DNA from: Adhaeretor mobilis | Lineage (GTDB): Bacteria > Planctomycetota > Planctomycetia > Pirellulales > Lacipirellulaceae | Length of the DNA: 64,000 bases | Direction: 5' to 3' | Assembly (NCBI RefSeq): GCF_007741515.1 | Contig: NZ_CP036263.1 | Span: forward strand, 248,001-312,000 | Shown here: positions 18,493 through 26,773 of the stretch, piece by piece | Layout of the letters: every line of letters begins with the position of its first letter | Numbering within the stretch: the stretch's first letter is position 1 | Program-made: the position numbers and the translations under genes | The notes under the pieces: generated by a model | Told to the model about the DNA's origin: nothing | Database searches by the model: none | Seen by the model: the letters and a program-made list of their open reading frames with translations, nothing else

Positions 18493-19645
18493 TGCTATAC
18501 CTGTGACTTACTACCACAGCATTGGGACCCATCCCCATGTCAGGCCGAAGTCTTTTCTTACCTTAGAGCCACATCTATTCGAGCAGCAGATACGACGGTT
18601 GATTAGTCGAGGATTCACGTTTGTCGATCTTCAGGCCACATACGACTATGTCTCTGGAAGTCGAATGTCGAATTCGCCAGAAATCGTACTCACTTTCGAC
18701 GACGGTTTCCTCGATAACTGGACGCACGTTTTCCCAATGGCCAAAAGGCTTGGATTTAAATTTACGATCTTTATCAACCCGGAATTCGTTGACCCACGTG
18801 ATATCGTACGACCCACACTCGATGACGTTGCAGCCGGCAAAATCTCCAATGAGAAATTAGATTGGTGGGGTTTTTTGTCTTGGCCAGAAATGAGGATTAT
18901 GGAGGAGTCAGGATTGGTCGATATCCAGTCACACACCTTAACTCATACGTGGCATTTCAGTGGGGAGAAAATCGTAGATTACCATCACCCAGGAGATTCC
19001 TATCAATGGTTGACCTGGAACAGACACCCAGAGACTAAACCTTTCTGGATGAACAAATTCGATGAAGAGTTAGTGCCCTTCGGCACACCAATATACGAGC
19101 ATGGTCGATCTATCGCTGTAAGGCGCTACGAACAAAGCAGGGAAGTCGATAAGCAATTGGCTGAGTTTACGGCCCAAAGTGGCGGTGCGAGTTTTTTCGA
19201 ACAGGCAGACTGGCGTGCGCAGATTGAGCATGAACATAAATTGATCTTAAAAGATAGTGCAGGAACCTCCCGCTTCGAGACCGAAGCTGAGCATCAAGAT
19301 CGTGTGAAGTCTGAGGTTGTCGATGCAAAATGCATAATTGAACAGAAGCTAAATAAAGAGGTTCGGTTTGTTTGCTGGCCAGGAGGTGCTGAAACAGAAC
19401 TTGCTCGGCAAATCGCCTTGGACTCTGGACATCTTGCCACCACTAAAGGCGTCAAACCCAATGCGCCCTCTAGCGGTGATCCGACTCACATCTACCGAGT
19501 CTCTTCCTGGTTCAACGCACCAATTCCAATGTGGCTAAAATGGTGGATATTAGACGGGCAATTTGATCGCGCAAGTCAAGTCCGATCTCTGAACGCAGCG
19601 CTAGCTAGCTCCCTCGCTAATTTGCGACGTTTTTTTGTACAATAG
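18485..19645 (+). CDS. Polysaccharide deacetylase (NodB homology, carbohydrate esterase 4)
   Basis: The 386-residue protein starts with VTYYHSIG. It has the NodB metal/catalytic motif LTFDDGFLDNW (Asp-Asp pair) and a second motif SHTLTHTWHF with the zinc-binding His-x3-His pattern. It should remove N- or O-acetyl groups from a sugar. No signal peptide is visible, so it probably acts on the cytoplasmic precursor, like other deacetylases embedded between glycosyltransferases. A long insertion (about residues 160-280) between the motif regions makes it larger than minimal NodB domains. Confidence 0.85.
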   Translation: MLNAIPVTYYHSIGTHPHVRPKSFLTLEPHLFEQQIRRLISRGFTFVDLQATYDYVSGSRMSNSPEIVLTFDDGFLDNWTHVFPMAKRLGFKFTIFINPEFVDPRDIVRPTLDDVAAGKISNEKLDWWGFLSWPEMRIMEESGLVDIQSHTLTHTWHFSGEKIVDYHHPGDSYQWLTWNRHPETKPFWMNKFDEELVPFGTPIYEHGRSIAVRRYEQSREVDKQLAEFTAQSGGASFFEQADWRAQIEHEHKLILKDSAGTSRFETEAEHQDRVKSEVVDAKCIIEQKLNKEVRFVCWPGGAETELARQIALDSGHLATTKGVKPNAPSSGDPTHIYRVSSWFNAPIPMWLKWWILDGQFDRASQVRSLNAALASSLANLRRFFVQ

Positions 19646-19674
19646 GGCACGCCAGCGCATTTAGACAACGAAAG

Positions 19675-21093
19675 ATGAACAAGAAACTTAAGGCAATCTA
19701 CTACTCGCTTCCGCCACGATTGCAAGACTTGGCGATTTCTGCGCATGGTTACAGGCTGAAATCACAGCGGTTCGGTTCAGTTTGGAGACGGAAAGTCGAC
19801 GAATTGATGTCTTCTCAATGGTGGAATGCTGAGAGTCATCGAGAATACCAGCTTTCGAAATTGCGACAGTTAGTCAAGGAGGCTGTCGATTGGACAACTT
19901 ACTATCGTGAGACGCTCGGGGACAGCAAGATATCTCCAAGCAGTTTCCAAAGAATCGAAGACATCCGTAAGCTACCAATTCTAGATAAGAGTGTTCTGCG
20001 CTCACGAACGAAAGATTTTTATAACCTTGCACCTTGGCGAAAGCCAGTGGAGATAGAGCTAACGAGTGGCTCTACCGGCACACCTCTGGCCATACCGGTA
20101 GATCAGGAATCCATCTCGACAGCAGTAGCATTGCTAGAGCGGCAGTATCGCTGGGCAGGCGTCTCATTCATGCAACGCCACGCACGACTTGCGGGCGCTA
20201 TTATATCAAAGAATGACGATCCTATCAGGCCATATCGCTTCAACTACGCCTGGAACCAGCTCCTATGCTCTAGCTACCATCTCACCCCGCCTAATATTCG
20301 AAAGATTGCTCAGGCATTAGGTGCGTTCCGACCAAAATACCTACATTGTTATCCTTCAGCCGGGTATTCTGTCGCAAAGTGGTTAAATAAAAATCCGCGT
20401 TTCAAGTCGAAAATCGGGTTGCAAGCTGTCTTTACAACCGCGGAAACCCTGTACGATTTTCAACGTCAGGAAATGGAGAACGCCTACGGTTGCACTGTAT
20501 GGAATCACTACGGAAGCGCGGAAGGCGCGCCATTCATAGGGCAATGCGACCAAGGGAGACTACATGTTAACGATGAGTCGGGTATTGTCGAATTCCTTCG
20601 CCCTGATGGCACACCGGCAAGTGCCGGGGAAGAAGCTGAAATGGTCGTTACTAGCTTCCGCTCTTTTGGAGTGCCTCTAATTCGCTACCGCATCGGTGAC
20701 TATGCTATCTGGTCGGATGAAGAATGCCCGTGTGGTCGTGAGATGACTGTTGTGTCAGAGATTCGCGGACGTCATGACGACGTTATGGTCACTTCTGAAC
20801 GTGGGGTTGTCGGAAGGCTAAGCCAAGTTTCGAAGGTCGCTCCTCAGGCTTTTATCGAAAGTCAGATCGAAGAGCTGCAATTGGACTATTTCATTTTCCG
20901 TTATGTGCCTGACCCCAACTACTTTCTTGCCGAGCGTGACCTTCCAGCTATAGCAGGAGAAATGAGGGAGCGTCTCGGATCGGGAATTCATATCGATTTT
21001 AAGAAGCTCGACCAGATCGAGTGTGGCGCGCGTGGGAAATTTCGTTCGATGATCGGGTTACCACGAGAATTATGGCCAAGGGATTACCAATGA
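19675..21093 (+). CDS. PaaK/CapK-like adenylate-forming enzyme
   Basis: The 472-residue protein resembles phenylacetate-CoA ligase-like CapK proteins of capsule loci. It has the P-loop ELTSGSTGTPLAIPVD (about residues 125-140), WNHYGSAEGAP, RYRIGDYAIW and a Cys-containing ECPCGR segment followed by IRGRHDDVMVT. Such enzymes activate a carboxylic acid as an acyl-adenylate, often for modification of a polysaccharide. The actual acid and acceptor are unknown. It is the last gene of the AT-richer cassette; 221 bp of non-coding DNA follow. Confidence 0.82.
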   Translation: MNKKLKAIYYSLPPRLQDLAISAHGYRLKSQRFGSVWRRKVDELMSSQWWNAESHREYQLSKLRQLVKEAVDWTTYYRETLGDSKISPSSFQRIEDIRKLPILDKSVLRSRTKDFYNLAPWRKPVEIELTSGSTGTPLAIPVDQESISTAVALLERQYRWAGVSFMQRHARLAGAIISKNDDPIRPYRFNYAWNQLLCSSYHLTPPNIRKIAQALGAFRPKYLHCYPSAGYSVAKWLNKNPRFKSKIGLQAVFTTAETLYDFQRQEMENAYGCTVWNHYGSAEGAPFIGQCDQGRLHVNDESGIVEFLRPDGTPASAGEEAEMVVTSFRSFGVPLIRYRIGDYAIWSDEECPCGREMTVVSEIRGRHDDVMVTSERGVVGRLSQVSKVAPQAFIESQIEELQLDYFIFRYVPDPNYFLAERDLPAIAGEMRERLGSGIHIDFKKLDQIECGARGKFRSMIGLPRELWPRDYQ

Positions 21094-21314
21094 AGCCTAG
21101 CAAGCAAGACGTTTCTGTTAGGGCGTAAGTGCACGCATCCTGGCGGACCATTGGCATTCATCCACAGAAGCCGCTTCCAAGAGCTATCTCTTGCCGCATT
21201 TCAAGGTAGCCAAAAATCGTTAACGAAATTGTTTTCTCTTTCACGACAATGGGTGCTCACACATCAAGATCCACCCGAGCAAACCAACCCATTCGGCCCT
21301 AGCGATATCTAACC
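21094..21314. other. Spacer at the right border of the AT-richer cassette
   Basis: About 220 bp without a supported gene. It marks the change from AT-richer to GC-rich polysaccharide genes and lies directly before a glycosyltransferase lacking a usual start codon. I see no terminator, repeat or promoter that I can defend. Confidence 0.5.
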
Positions 21315-22484
21315 ATCCCCAACCCACACTTCCTTCTCCTCGGTTCCTACCCCGACTCCGTCGCCGGTTTTCGTGGCGACTTAATTCGTGCGTTGGTCGA
21401 CACCGGCAGTAAGGTGACGGTGATGACGGCCGACGCTTCTCCTGAGGTAGAGCAGCGTATTCGCGCACTCGGCGTGGAGTTTCGTCCTTACTCGATTCAG
21501 CGCAACGCCATGAGTATCAGCAGCGACCGTCAGACGCTCACAGAACTGCGCACCGCTCTCGCTGAACTGAAACCGACTACGATTTTGGCGTATACCATTA
21601 AACCGATCATCTGGGGTGGGATCGCCTGGAGAAGTAGTGCGGCGCGAAGGTGTAATGAGACACGCTTTTTTGCGCTGGTCACGGGGCTCGGGTATGCGTT
21701 TCAAGGTGGTAGCCTCAAACGTCGCGTGTTGAGCACCATCGTCACCAAGCTTTACCGGACTGCTTTGCGACACGCGACGGCGGTGATCTTTCAAAACGCC
21801 GACAATCGCGACCTGTTTGTCGAGAGGCGAATCGTTGACGCAGCGAAGTGCCATGTCGTGAGCGGCTCGGGGATCAACGTCGCTGAGTTTGCCCAGTCGC
21901 CACTGTCAAAGAAGCCGCCGGTGCTGAAAATTGATGGGCCTGCGGGCCCACCGCACTTTCTGCTGATCGCTCGTCTGCTGGGCGAGAAGGGGATTCGTGA
22001 GTACTGCCGCGCCGCGGAGCAAGTGAAAGCGAAGGTCCCCGAGGCGCGGTTTTCGCTCGTGGGTCCCGAAGATCCGTCACCCGATGGGATTTCCCTTGAG
22101 GAGATCAAGCGTTGGCACGACGCGGGCACCATTCACTATCACGGCGCGACCACTGACGTGCGCCCGTTTCTACAGGATTGCCACATCTACACGTTACCCT
22201 CCTATCACGAGGGGATGCCGCGCACCGTGCTGGAAGCGATGGCCACGGGTCGCCCGATTCTCACGACCGAAGTGCCTGGCTGCAAGGAAACCGTGCAACA
22301 AGGCGTCAACGGTTGGTTGGTTCCCAAAGCAGATGCCGACGCGCTGGCCGAGCGGATGCTGTGGTTTATCGAGAATCGCGATCAATGGCAGACGATGGCC
22401 GACGCCAGCCGGAAACTGGCTGAGGAGAAGTTTGATGTGCGGATCGTCAACCAGCAGATGCTTGCCATCATGGGATTAGAATAA
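21315..22484 (+). CDS. Glycosyltransferase family 4 with a non-canonical (ATC) or damaged start
   Basis: The GT4 frame reads upstream of the first usual start (TTG at 21393) through PNPHFLLLGSYPDSVAGFRG, the first beta strand and nucleotide-fold loop needed by this family. Between the in-frame TAG at 21300-21302 and that strand there is no ATG, GTG or TTG; the best-placed codon is ATC at 21315. The donor domain is intact: LLIARLLGEKGIREYCRAAE, SYHEGMPRTVLEAMATGRP (EX7E region) and TTEVPGCKETV. It is related to WbpX/Cps-type transferases that often precede PglC-like enzymes. Either initiation occurs at a rare codon or the start codon has been lost or misread. Confidence 0.7.
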   Translation: MPNPHFLLLGSYPDSVAGFRGDLIRALVDTGSKVTVMTADASPEVEQRIRALGVEFRPYSIQRNAMSISSDRQTLTELRTALAELKPTTILAYTIKPIIWGGIAWRSSAARRCNETRFFALVTGLGYAFQGGSLKRRVLSTIVTKLYRTALRHATAVIFQNADNRDLFVERRIVDAAKCHVVSGSGINVAEFAQSPLSKKPPVLKIDGPAGPPHFLLIARLLGEKGIREYCRAAEQVKAKVPEARFSLVGPEDPSPDGISLEEIKRWHDAGTIHYHGATTDVRPFLQDCHIYTLPSYHEGMPRTVLEAMATGRPILTTEVPGCKETVQQGVNGWLVPKADADALAERMLWFIENRDQWQTMADASRKLAEEKFDVRIVNQQMLAIMGLE

Positions 22485-22550
22485 TGATGGGTTTAGACTA
22501 ACGGCGGGAATCGAGCAGCAGAGTGATTGCAAGTCTTGAGATTGGAGAAG

Positions 22551-22689
22551 TTGGACCGGATTACCAGATTGGCTAGATCAACGAGATTTTTTTGAGACGG
22601 GATTTACTAGATTGACTGGATGGATGATTGATGGTGTTCTTCTACAAATAGTTTCCCGTCGATCCTGTGCATCCTGTTATCCGGTCTAA
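22551..22689. repeat. Imperfect long inverted repeat (MITE-like or degenerate intergenic repeat)
   Basis: The left arm (22551-22585, beginning TTGGACCGGATTACCAGATT) pairs with the reverse complement of the right arm (22655-22689, ending TTATCCGGTCTAA). By hand alignment about two thirds of the positions match. The 70-nt interior has periodic GATT-GACTGGATGGATGATT units. The element lies between two co-directional polysaccharide genes and has no coding capacity. It resembles dispersed intergenic repeats of the ATCCTGTGCATCCTGTTATCC type. Confidence 0.5.
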
Positions 22690-22705
22690 TATTGCCTGAG
22701 TATCG

Positions 22706-23362
22706 ATGAAAAGAGCTTTAGACATCATCGCTGCCGCTTGCGGCTTGGCTGCACTGTTGCCATTCATTTTACTCATCGCTCTGCTCGTGCGTTGGAAAAT
22801 GGGAAGCCCTGTGTTGTTTCGGCAAGTGCGCCCAGGGCTCGACGGCAAGCCGTTTGAGATGGTCAAGTTTCGCACGATGCGCGACGCGACCGATGCCGCT
22901 GGCGAACCCCTGGCGGATGCTGAGCGGCTAACATCGCTGGGGAAATTCTTGCGCTCCAGCAGCCTGGATGAATTGCCCGAGCTGTGGAACGTGCTCAAAG
23001 GCGACATGAGCCTCGTCGGGCCGCGTCCGTTGTTGATGGAGTATCTCGATCGCTACACGCGGGAGCAGGCGCGGCGGCATGAGGTGCGACCGGGTATTAC
23101 CGGTTGGGCGCAAATTAACGGGCGGAATGCGATTAGTTGGCAGGAGAAGTTTGCTTTGGACGTGTGGTATGTCGATAATGCAAGTTTGTGGTTGGATCTC
23201 AAGATTCTCGTCCAAACCGTCTGGCAGGTCATAGCCCGCAAGGGAATTAGCGCCGGCGAGCACGCGACGATGCCGAAGTTTGAGGGGCCCAAGTCTGAAG
23301 GCTCGGCGTTTGAGGGGCCAAATGTTGAAGGGGCAGAGTCTGAAGGCGTCGGCGAGCCGTGA
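22706..23362 (+). CDS. PglC/WcaJ-type monotopic phosphoglycosyl transferase
   Basis: The 218-residue protein has one N-terminal hydrophobic segment (residues 5-28), then PVLFRQVRPGLDGKPFEMVKF. The catalytic Asp-Glu pair D88-E89 lies in SSLDELPELWNVLKG, followed by DMSLVGPRPLL. The family transfers a phospho-sugar from UDP-sugar to undecaprenyl phosphate at the cytoplasmic face, starting the repeat unit. The short, PglC-like size and the presence of PglD/PglE/PglF homologues make a bacillosamine-type sugar a plausible substrate. The last 28 residues are a tandem-repeat tail outside the family fold. Confidence 0.88.
   Translation: MKRALDIIAAACGLAALLPFILLIALLVRWKMGSPVLFRQVRPGLDGKPFEMVKFRTMRDATDAAGEPLADAERLTSLGKFLRSSSLDELPELWNVLKGDMSLVGPRPLLMEYLDRYTREQARRHEVRPGITGWAQINGRNAISWQEKFALDVWYVDNASLWLDLKILVQTVWQVIARKGISAGEHATMPKFEGPKSEGSAFEGPNVEGAESEGVGEP
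23279..23356 (+). repeat. In-frame 30-bp tandem repeat in the phosphoglycosyl transferase tail
   Basis: Two 30-bp units (23279-23308 and 23309-23338) begin with TTTGAGGGGCC and are followed by a partial third unit to 23356. They encode an acidic, Gly-rich tail (FEGPKSEGSA, FEGPNVEGAE, SEGVGEP). The tail lies after the enzyme's usual end, so it is an accretion that may vary in copy number. Confidence 0.7.
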
Positions 23363-23398
23363 GTCCCTGAGTCGTGGAGTTGGCTATGGAGTTAATCG

Positions 23399-23701
23399 TT
23401 GAATAGCATTCGGAAAGAAATTGAACTGTGCCTACGAGCGGGCATCGAGTTGGCTGGCCTCGAGTCGCCAGCGGAACTAAACGACGAGACACGCTTGCTG
23501 GAGACAGGGCTCGACTCGCTCGGCCTGGCGATGCTGGTTGTCGATCTCGAAGACCGCTTGGGCTACGACCCGTTCACGCTAATGAAAGAGCCGGTCTACC
23601 CGAAAACGTTCGGGCAGTTCGTGCAGCTCTACGAGCGCTTCTCTGAACATCGTCGTGCTGAACATCGCCGAGCCGAGCATCCTCAATCTGAGAATTCTTA
23701 G
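23399..23701 (+). CDS. Acyl carrier protein
   Basis: The 100-residue protein has the phosphopantetheine attachment motif GLDSLGLAM with Ser40 and a typical four-helix ACP pattern (residues 1-85). It starts at TTG (23399); no ATG is available upstream of the fold. The C-terminus adds a short charged repeat (EHRRAEHRRAEH). It would carry an acyl group as a thioester. Its stop shares one base with the GTG start of the AMP-forming ligase, so the ligase is the likely loading enzyme. No ketosynthase is present, which argues against fatty-acid synthesis and for delivery of a short acyl group. Confidence 0.85.
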   Translation: MNSIRKEIELCLRAGIELAGLESPAELNDETRLLETGLDSLGLAMLVVDLEDRLGYDPFTLMKEPVYPKTFGQFVQLYERFSEHRRAEHRRAEHPQSENS

Positions 23702-25032
23702 TGAAGCACCTCATTGATCACATCTCGAACCGAGTTGACGATAGTCCGCTAATCTTTCATGGCGATGTCGCCCTGTCGTCCGGTCAGGTGCTCGAAAGAG
23801 TGAACGCGATTAGATCGAGTGACACTTGTTTGCGAGGGAATCGGTGCCATGTCCAGAGTGACAATGGTCAAGGGGAGAATGATCTCGACGCAATCCTGAG
23901 CCTCATTGCCGCGGATGGGTGGTCTGCTGCCATTGTCATGGGTTCCAGCGGAGAGCGACCCACCGAGCTAAGCGAGCTTCCAACAACGTGCGACACGCGT
24001 TGGCACTTGGCGACCTCGGGGACGACTGGCGAGCCGAAATGGGTTGCACACAGTTTGGCGAGCTTAACCCGTTCACTCAAAGTCGATTCTAGCAAAGGAG
24101 CGACCGTACGCTGGGGTTTACTCTACGACCCGTGTCGATTTGCGGGGCTTCAAGTAGTGCTTCAGGCGCTACTTGGCGGATCGAGCTTGGTGATACCTTC
24201 CGACCGGACGAACTTTATTCAAACGGTTTCCGAGTTTCAGAGTCACCGTGTCAATGCGCTATCAACAACTCCCAGCTACTGGCGCAAGTTGTTGATGGCC
24301 GGGATCGCGGAGAATCTCGACCTCCGCCTCGTGACCTTAGGTGGAGAGATCGCGGACGCGACACTGCTTGTGGCACTCCAGGAAGCATTCCCGCAGGCTC
24401 GCGTCACTCACATCTACGCAAGTACCGAAGCAGGCGTTGGCTTCGCGGTGAGCGACGGCCAGGCAGGCTTCCCGGCAGAGTTTCTCGATCGCCCAGCGCA
24501 GGGCGTCGAACTGAAAGTCGACGAGCGGGGGCAGCTCTTGGTACGCTCGCAGGAGACTCCCGCCAGCTACGCCGACGGGACATCGATCACGGATAGGCAA
24601 GGCTGGGTCCCAACAGGTGACCTCGTCGAAAAGCGTGGCGATCGCTACTGCTTTCTCGGCAGGACGAACCGAGTGATCAATGTTGGTGGGGACAAGGTCC
24701 ATCCCAAAGAAATCGAGGACGTGGCTCTTTCAGTACCTGGGGTCGCTTTGGCGCACGTGAGGGCGAAATCAAACGCAATCGTCGGCCAGGTGCCAGAGCT
24801 CTTTGTGGAGCCCAGCAGTGATGTTGCCACCGATGATGCCGATCGCACGGCGTTGCGTGAAACGGTTCTGGAGCGCTGTCGCGCTGAGTTGCCCCGCGTA
24901 AAATGGCCCGCGAAGGTCACGATCGTCGATGAACTGCAATTGTCAGCAGCGGGAAAGTTAGTTGGCACAAGTCCCCAGGGCACTGTTTCCAATGGGGATG
25001 GTTTCAAGGAAGGGGTCTCGCATGCCGTCTAA
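23701..25032 (+). CDS. AMP-forming acyl ligase (ANL superfamily), probable acyl-ACP synthetase
   Basis: The 443-residue protein has the ANL P-loop ATSGTTGEPK at residues 104-113, YASTEAG, TGDLV, the hinge GRTNRVINVGGDKV and a C-terminal SAAGKLVG that carries the expected catalytic lysine. It is shorter than most ANL enzymes (about 500-550) because the N-terminal domain is reduced. It should adenylate a carboxylic acid and pass it to a thiol, most likely the ACP encoded immediately upstream. The start is GTG at 23701. The substrate acid is unknown. Confidence 0.82.
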   Translation: MKHLIDHISNRVDDSPLIFHGDVALSSGQVLERVNAIRSSDTCLRGNRCHVQSDNGQGENDLDAILSLIAADGWSAAIVMGSSGERPTELSELPTTCDTRWHLATSGTTGEPKWVAHSLASLTRSLKVDSSKGATVRWGLLYDPCRFAGLQVVLQALLGGSSLVIPSDRTNFIQTVSEFQSHRVNALSTTPSYWRKLLMAGIAENLDLRLVTLGGEIADATLLVALQEAFPQARVTHIYASTEAGVGFAVSDGQAGFPAEFLDRPAQGVELKVDERGQLLVRSQETPASYADGTSITDRQGWVPTGDLVEKRGDRYCFLGRTNRVINVGGDKVHPKEIEDVALSVPGVALAHVRAKSNAIVGQVPELFVEPSSDVATDDADRTALRETVLERCRAELPRVKWPAKVTIVDELQLSAAGKLVGTSPQGTVSNGDGFKEGVSHAV

Positions 25033-25768
25033 TGAAGCACGACTAGTCCTGGTAACGGGAGCAACACGCGGCCTCGGGCTGGCGATTGCAGAGCGCTTAG
25101 CTGCCGATGGCTATCGGATTATCGCCACGGGTCGACAGCCTAGTGACGCGCTTGATGCGCTGATCAAGGAGAACCCCTCGATCGCCTTTCGCGCGTTGGA
25201 TTTAGGCGATCACGAGAGTCTCCACCCGTTTTGCACGGCGCTCAAAGAGGAGTTTGGCCCGCTTTACGGCCTCGTCAACAACGCCGCTATAGCCCGCGAT
25301 GGTGTGCTGGCAACCATACACGATAGCGAAATCGCCGAAGTCGTGAACGTTAATGTACTGGGCACGATTTTGCTAACCAAATACGCCCAACGCGCGATGT
25401 TTCAGAAAACCGGCCGGCAAACCGACGCCCGGATCGTGAACATTGCGTCGGTAGTGGGAACCTCCGGCGCTAGTGGCCTCTCAGTCTATGGGGCAACGAA
25501 AGCAGCGCTGCTCGGATTTACTCGCTCGTTGGCTCGTGAAGTGGGGCGGATCGGCATTACCGTCAACGCGGTGTCGCCTGGATACATGGAAACGGAGATG
25601 TCCGCTGGACTTGGAGCCGACGCACTGGCTAAGGTAGTGCGACGATCTCCGCTGGGGGTTTTGAGCGAAGTTCAGGATGTCGCAGCCGCGGTTGCTTATT
25701 TACTCTCTGACGATGGAAAGCGTGTCACGGGGATCGAACTGAAAGTCGATGCCGGCGCAACGAGTTGA
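25022..25768 (+). CDS. SDR-family reductase (FabG-like 3-oxoacyl-ACP reductase)
   Basis: The 248-residue protein has the cofactor motif TGATRGLG at residues 12-19, NNAAIARDG, and catalytic Y156 and K160 in SVYGATKAAL, as in classical SDRs close to FabG. The open frame extends upstream to 24962, but the family N-terminus starts at the ATG at 25022, which overlaps the ligase gene by 11 bp. Next to an ACP and an acyl-ACP ligase it could reduce a 3-oxoacyl-ACP to a 3-hydroxyacyl-ACP. An alternative is reduction of a keto-sugar. Confidence 0.82.
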   Translation: MPSNEARLVLVTGATRGLGLAIAERLAADGYRIIATGRQPSDALDALIKENPSIAFRALDLGDHESLHPFCTALKEEFGPLYGLVNNAAIARDGVLATIHDSEIAEVVNVNVLGTILLTKYAQRAMFQKTGRQTDARIVNIASVVGTSGASGLSVYGATKAALLGFTRSLAREVGRIGITVNAVSPGYMETEMSAGLGADALAKVVRRSPLGVLSEVQDVAAAVAYLLSDDGKRVTGIELKVDAGATS

Positions 25769-25783
25769 CTCCCTAAGGAAATC

Positions 25784-26461
25784 ATGCCAATCAAGAAAAA
25801 ACTAGTTGTTGTCGGCGGAGGGGCCCTGGGAAGGGAAGTAGCTCTCTACGCGCAAGACATGATTGACGCCGAAGCCGCGGGACTAGAGTTTGATGGCATC
25901 GCCGGATTTCTCGACGACTCCGCTACCGCAGCAGACCAGCTGAGTGCGCTGGGCGTCCAATTCGACTTTGTCGAGCCCGCTCAAGGTCACGTCGCGCGGA
26001 ACGACTGCGTGTATATCATTGCTGTTGGAAACGCCAAGGTGAGGCGCGTGCTTCGAGATGGCCTCGCAGGGAAGCCGCACTATGCCAACGTGATTCACCC
26101 GACTGCTTACGTTGCCTCCTCAGCCGTATTGGGTCAGGGAGTAATCGTCGCACCGTTTGGATTTGTCGGCGCGAATGCAACACTGCAGGACCATGTTGTG
26201 CTGAACACCTACGCATCGGCCGGACACGATTCGCTGGTTGGTCGGTACTGCGTATTTTCTCCCTATGCGGTCATCAACGGAAATGTCGAGCTCGGCGAGG
26301 AAGTTTTCATGGGTACGCACGCGACAGTGATCCCAGGCTTGACGGTGGGTAAGAGCTCGTCACTAGCAGCCGGTGCGGTCGTCGTCCGGGATGTTCAGCC
26401 AGAGTTTTTCATGATGGGCAATCCCAGCAAAGGCTGGCGGATGTATGAAGATAACTCGTGA
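25784..26461 (+). CDS. NeuD/PglD-type N-acyltransferase
   Basis: The 225-residue protein has the two-domain PglD/NeuD layout. An N-terminal Rossmann-like domain (KKLVVVGGGALGREVALYAQD) binds the UDP-sugar, and a left-handed beta-helix starts near residue 105. Candidate catalytic His148 lies in the SAGHDSLVG motif. It would acylate the amino group of a UDP-4-amino-sugar or a sialic acid-type sugar. It is the second such domain in the locus (see 26774). Because it follows ACP, ligase and reductase genes it may use an acyl-ACP donor rather than acetyl-CoA; that is inference. Confidence 0.8.
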   Translation: MPIKKKLVVVGGGALGREVALYAQDMIDAEAAGLEFDGIAGFLDDSATAADQLSALGVQFDFVEPAQGHVARNDCVYIIAVGNAKVRRVLRDGLAGKPHYANVIHPTAYVASSAVLGQGVIVAPFGFVGANATLQDHVVLNTYASAGHDSLVGRYCVFSPYAVINGNVELGEEVFMGTHATVIPGLTVGKSSSLAAGAVVVRDVQPEFFMMGNPSKGWRMYEDNS

Positions 26462-26773
26462 GAAACGATGTAGACGGCTCCCGAAGAGCGAACGCGCCGC
26501 TTAGCAGCAACGGCGGGCGGTCGTAGCGATTGAGCGGAGCGTGCCGGTCGCAATGCTAGCAGCTCTCAGCGGGACTTCTTCTTAGATGCCTGTTAGTTCG
26601 ATCTCACCGAGGCACGAGGTTGGGATTTCGGATCAGGAGACCGGACCCTTCATCAGCCTATCTGATATCATGGAAGGATCGAGCCATTTCGCAGTACGCG
26701 ATCAAACAGCGGGTGATCGCACAGGCTCTACGAAAACGTCCTTTCTCTACGCACTCTTGCAAAGACCATAAGT
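26462..26773. other. Intergenic spacer without a supported gene
   Basis: About 310 bp separate the NeuD-like gene from the PglD-PglE fusion. A 61-codon open frame at 26586-26771 has no recognisable similarity and no ribosome site. I see no strong terminator; GC-rich inverted segments near 26480-26560 are too irregular to call. Confidence 0.45.

Noticed and set aside
26586-26771. Small open frame before the PglD-PglE fusion
   Set aside because: It has no ribosome site, no recognisable motif and ends one base before the next start; too weak to call a gene.
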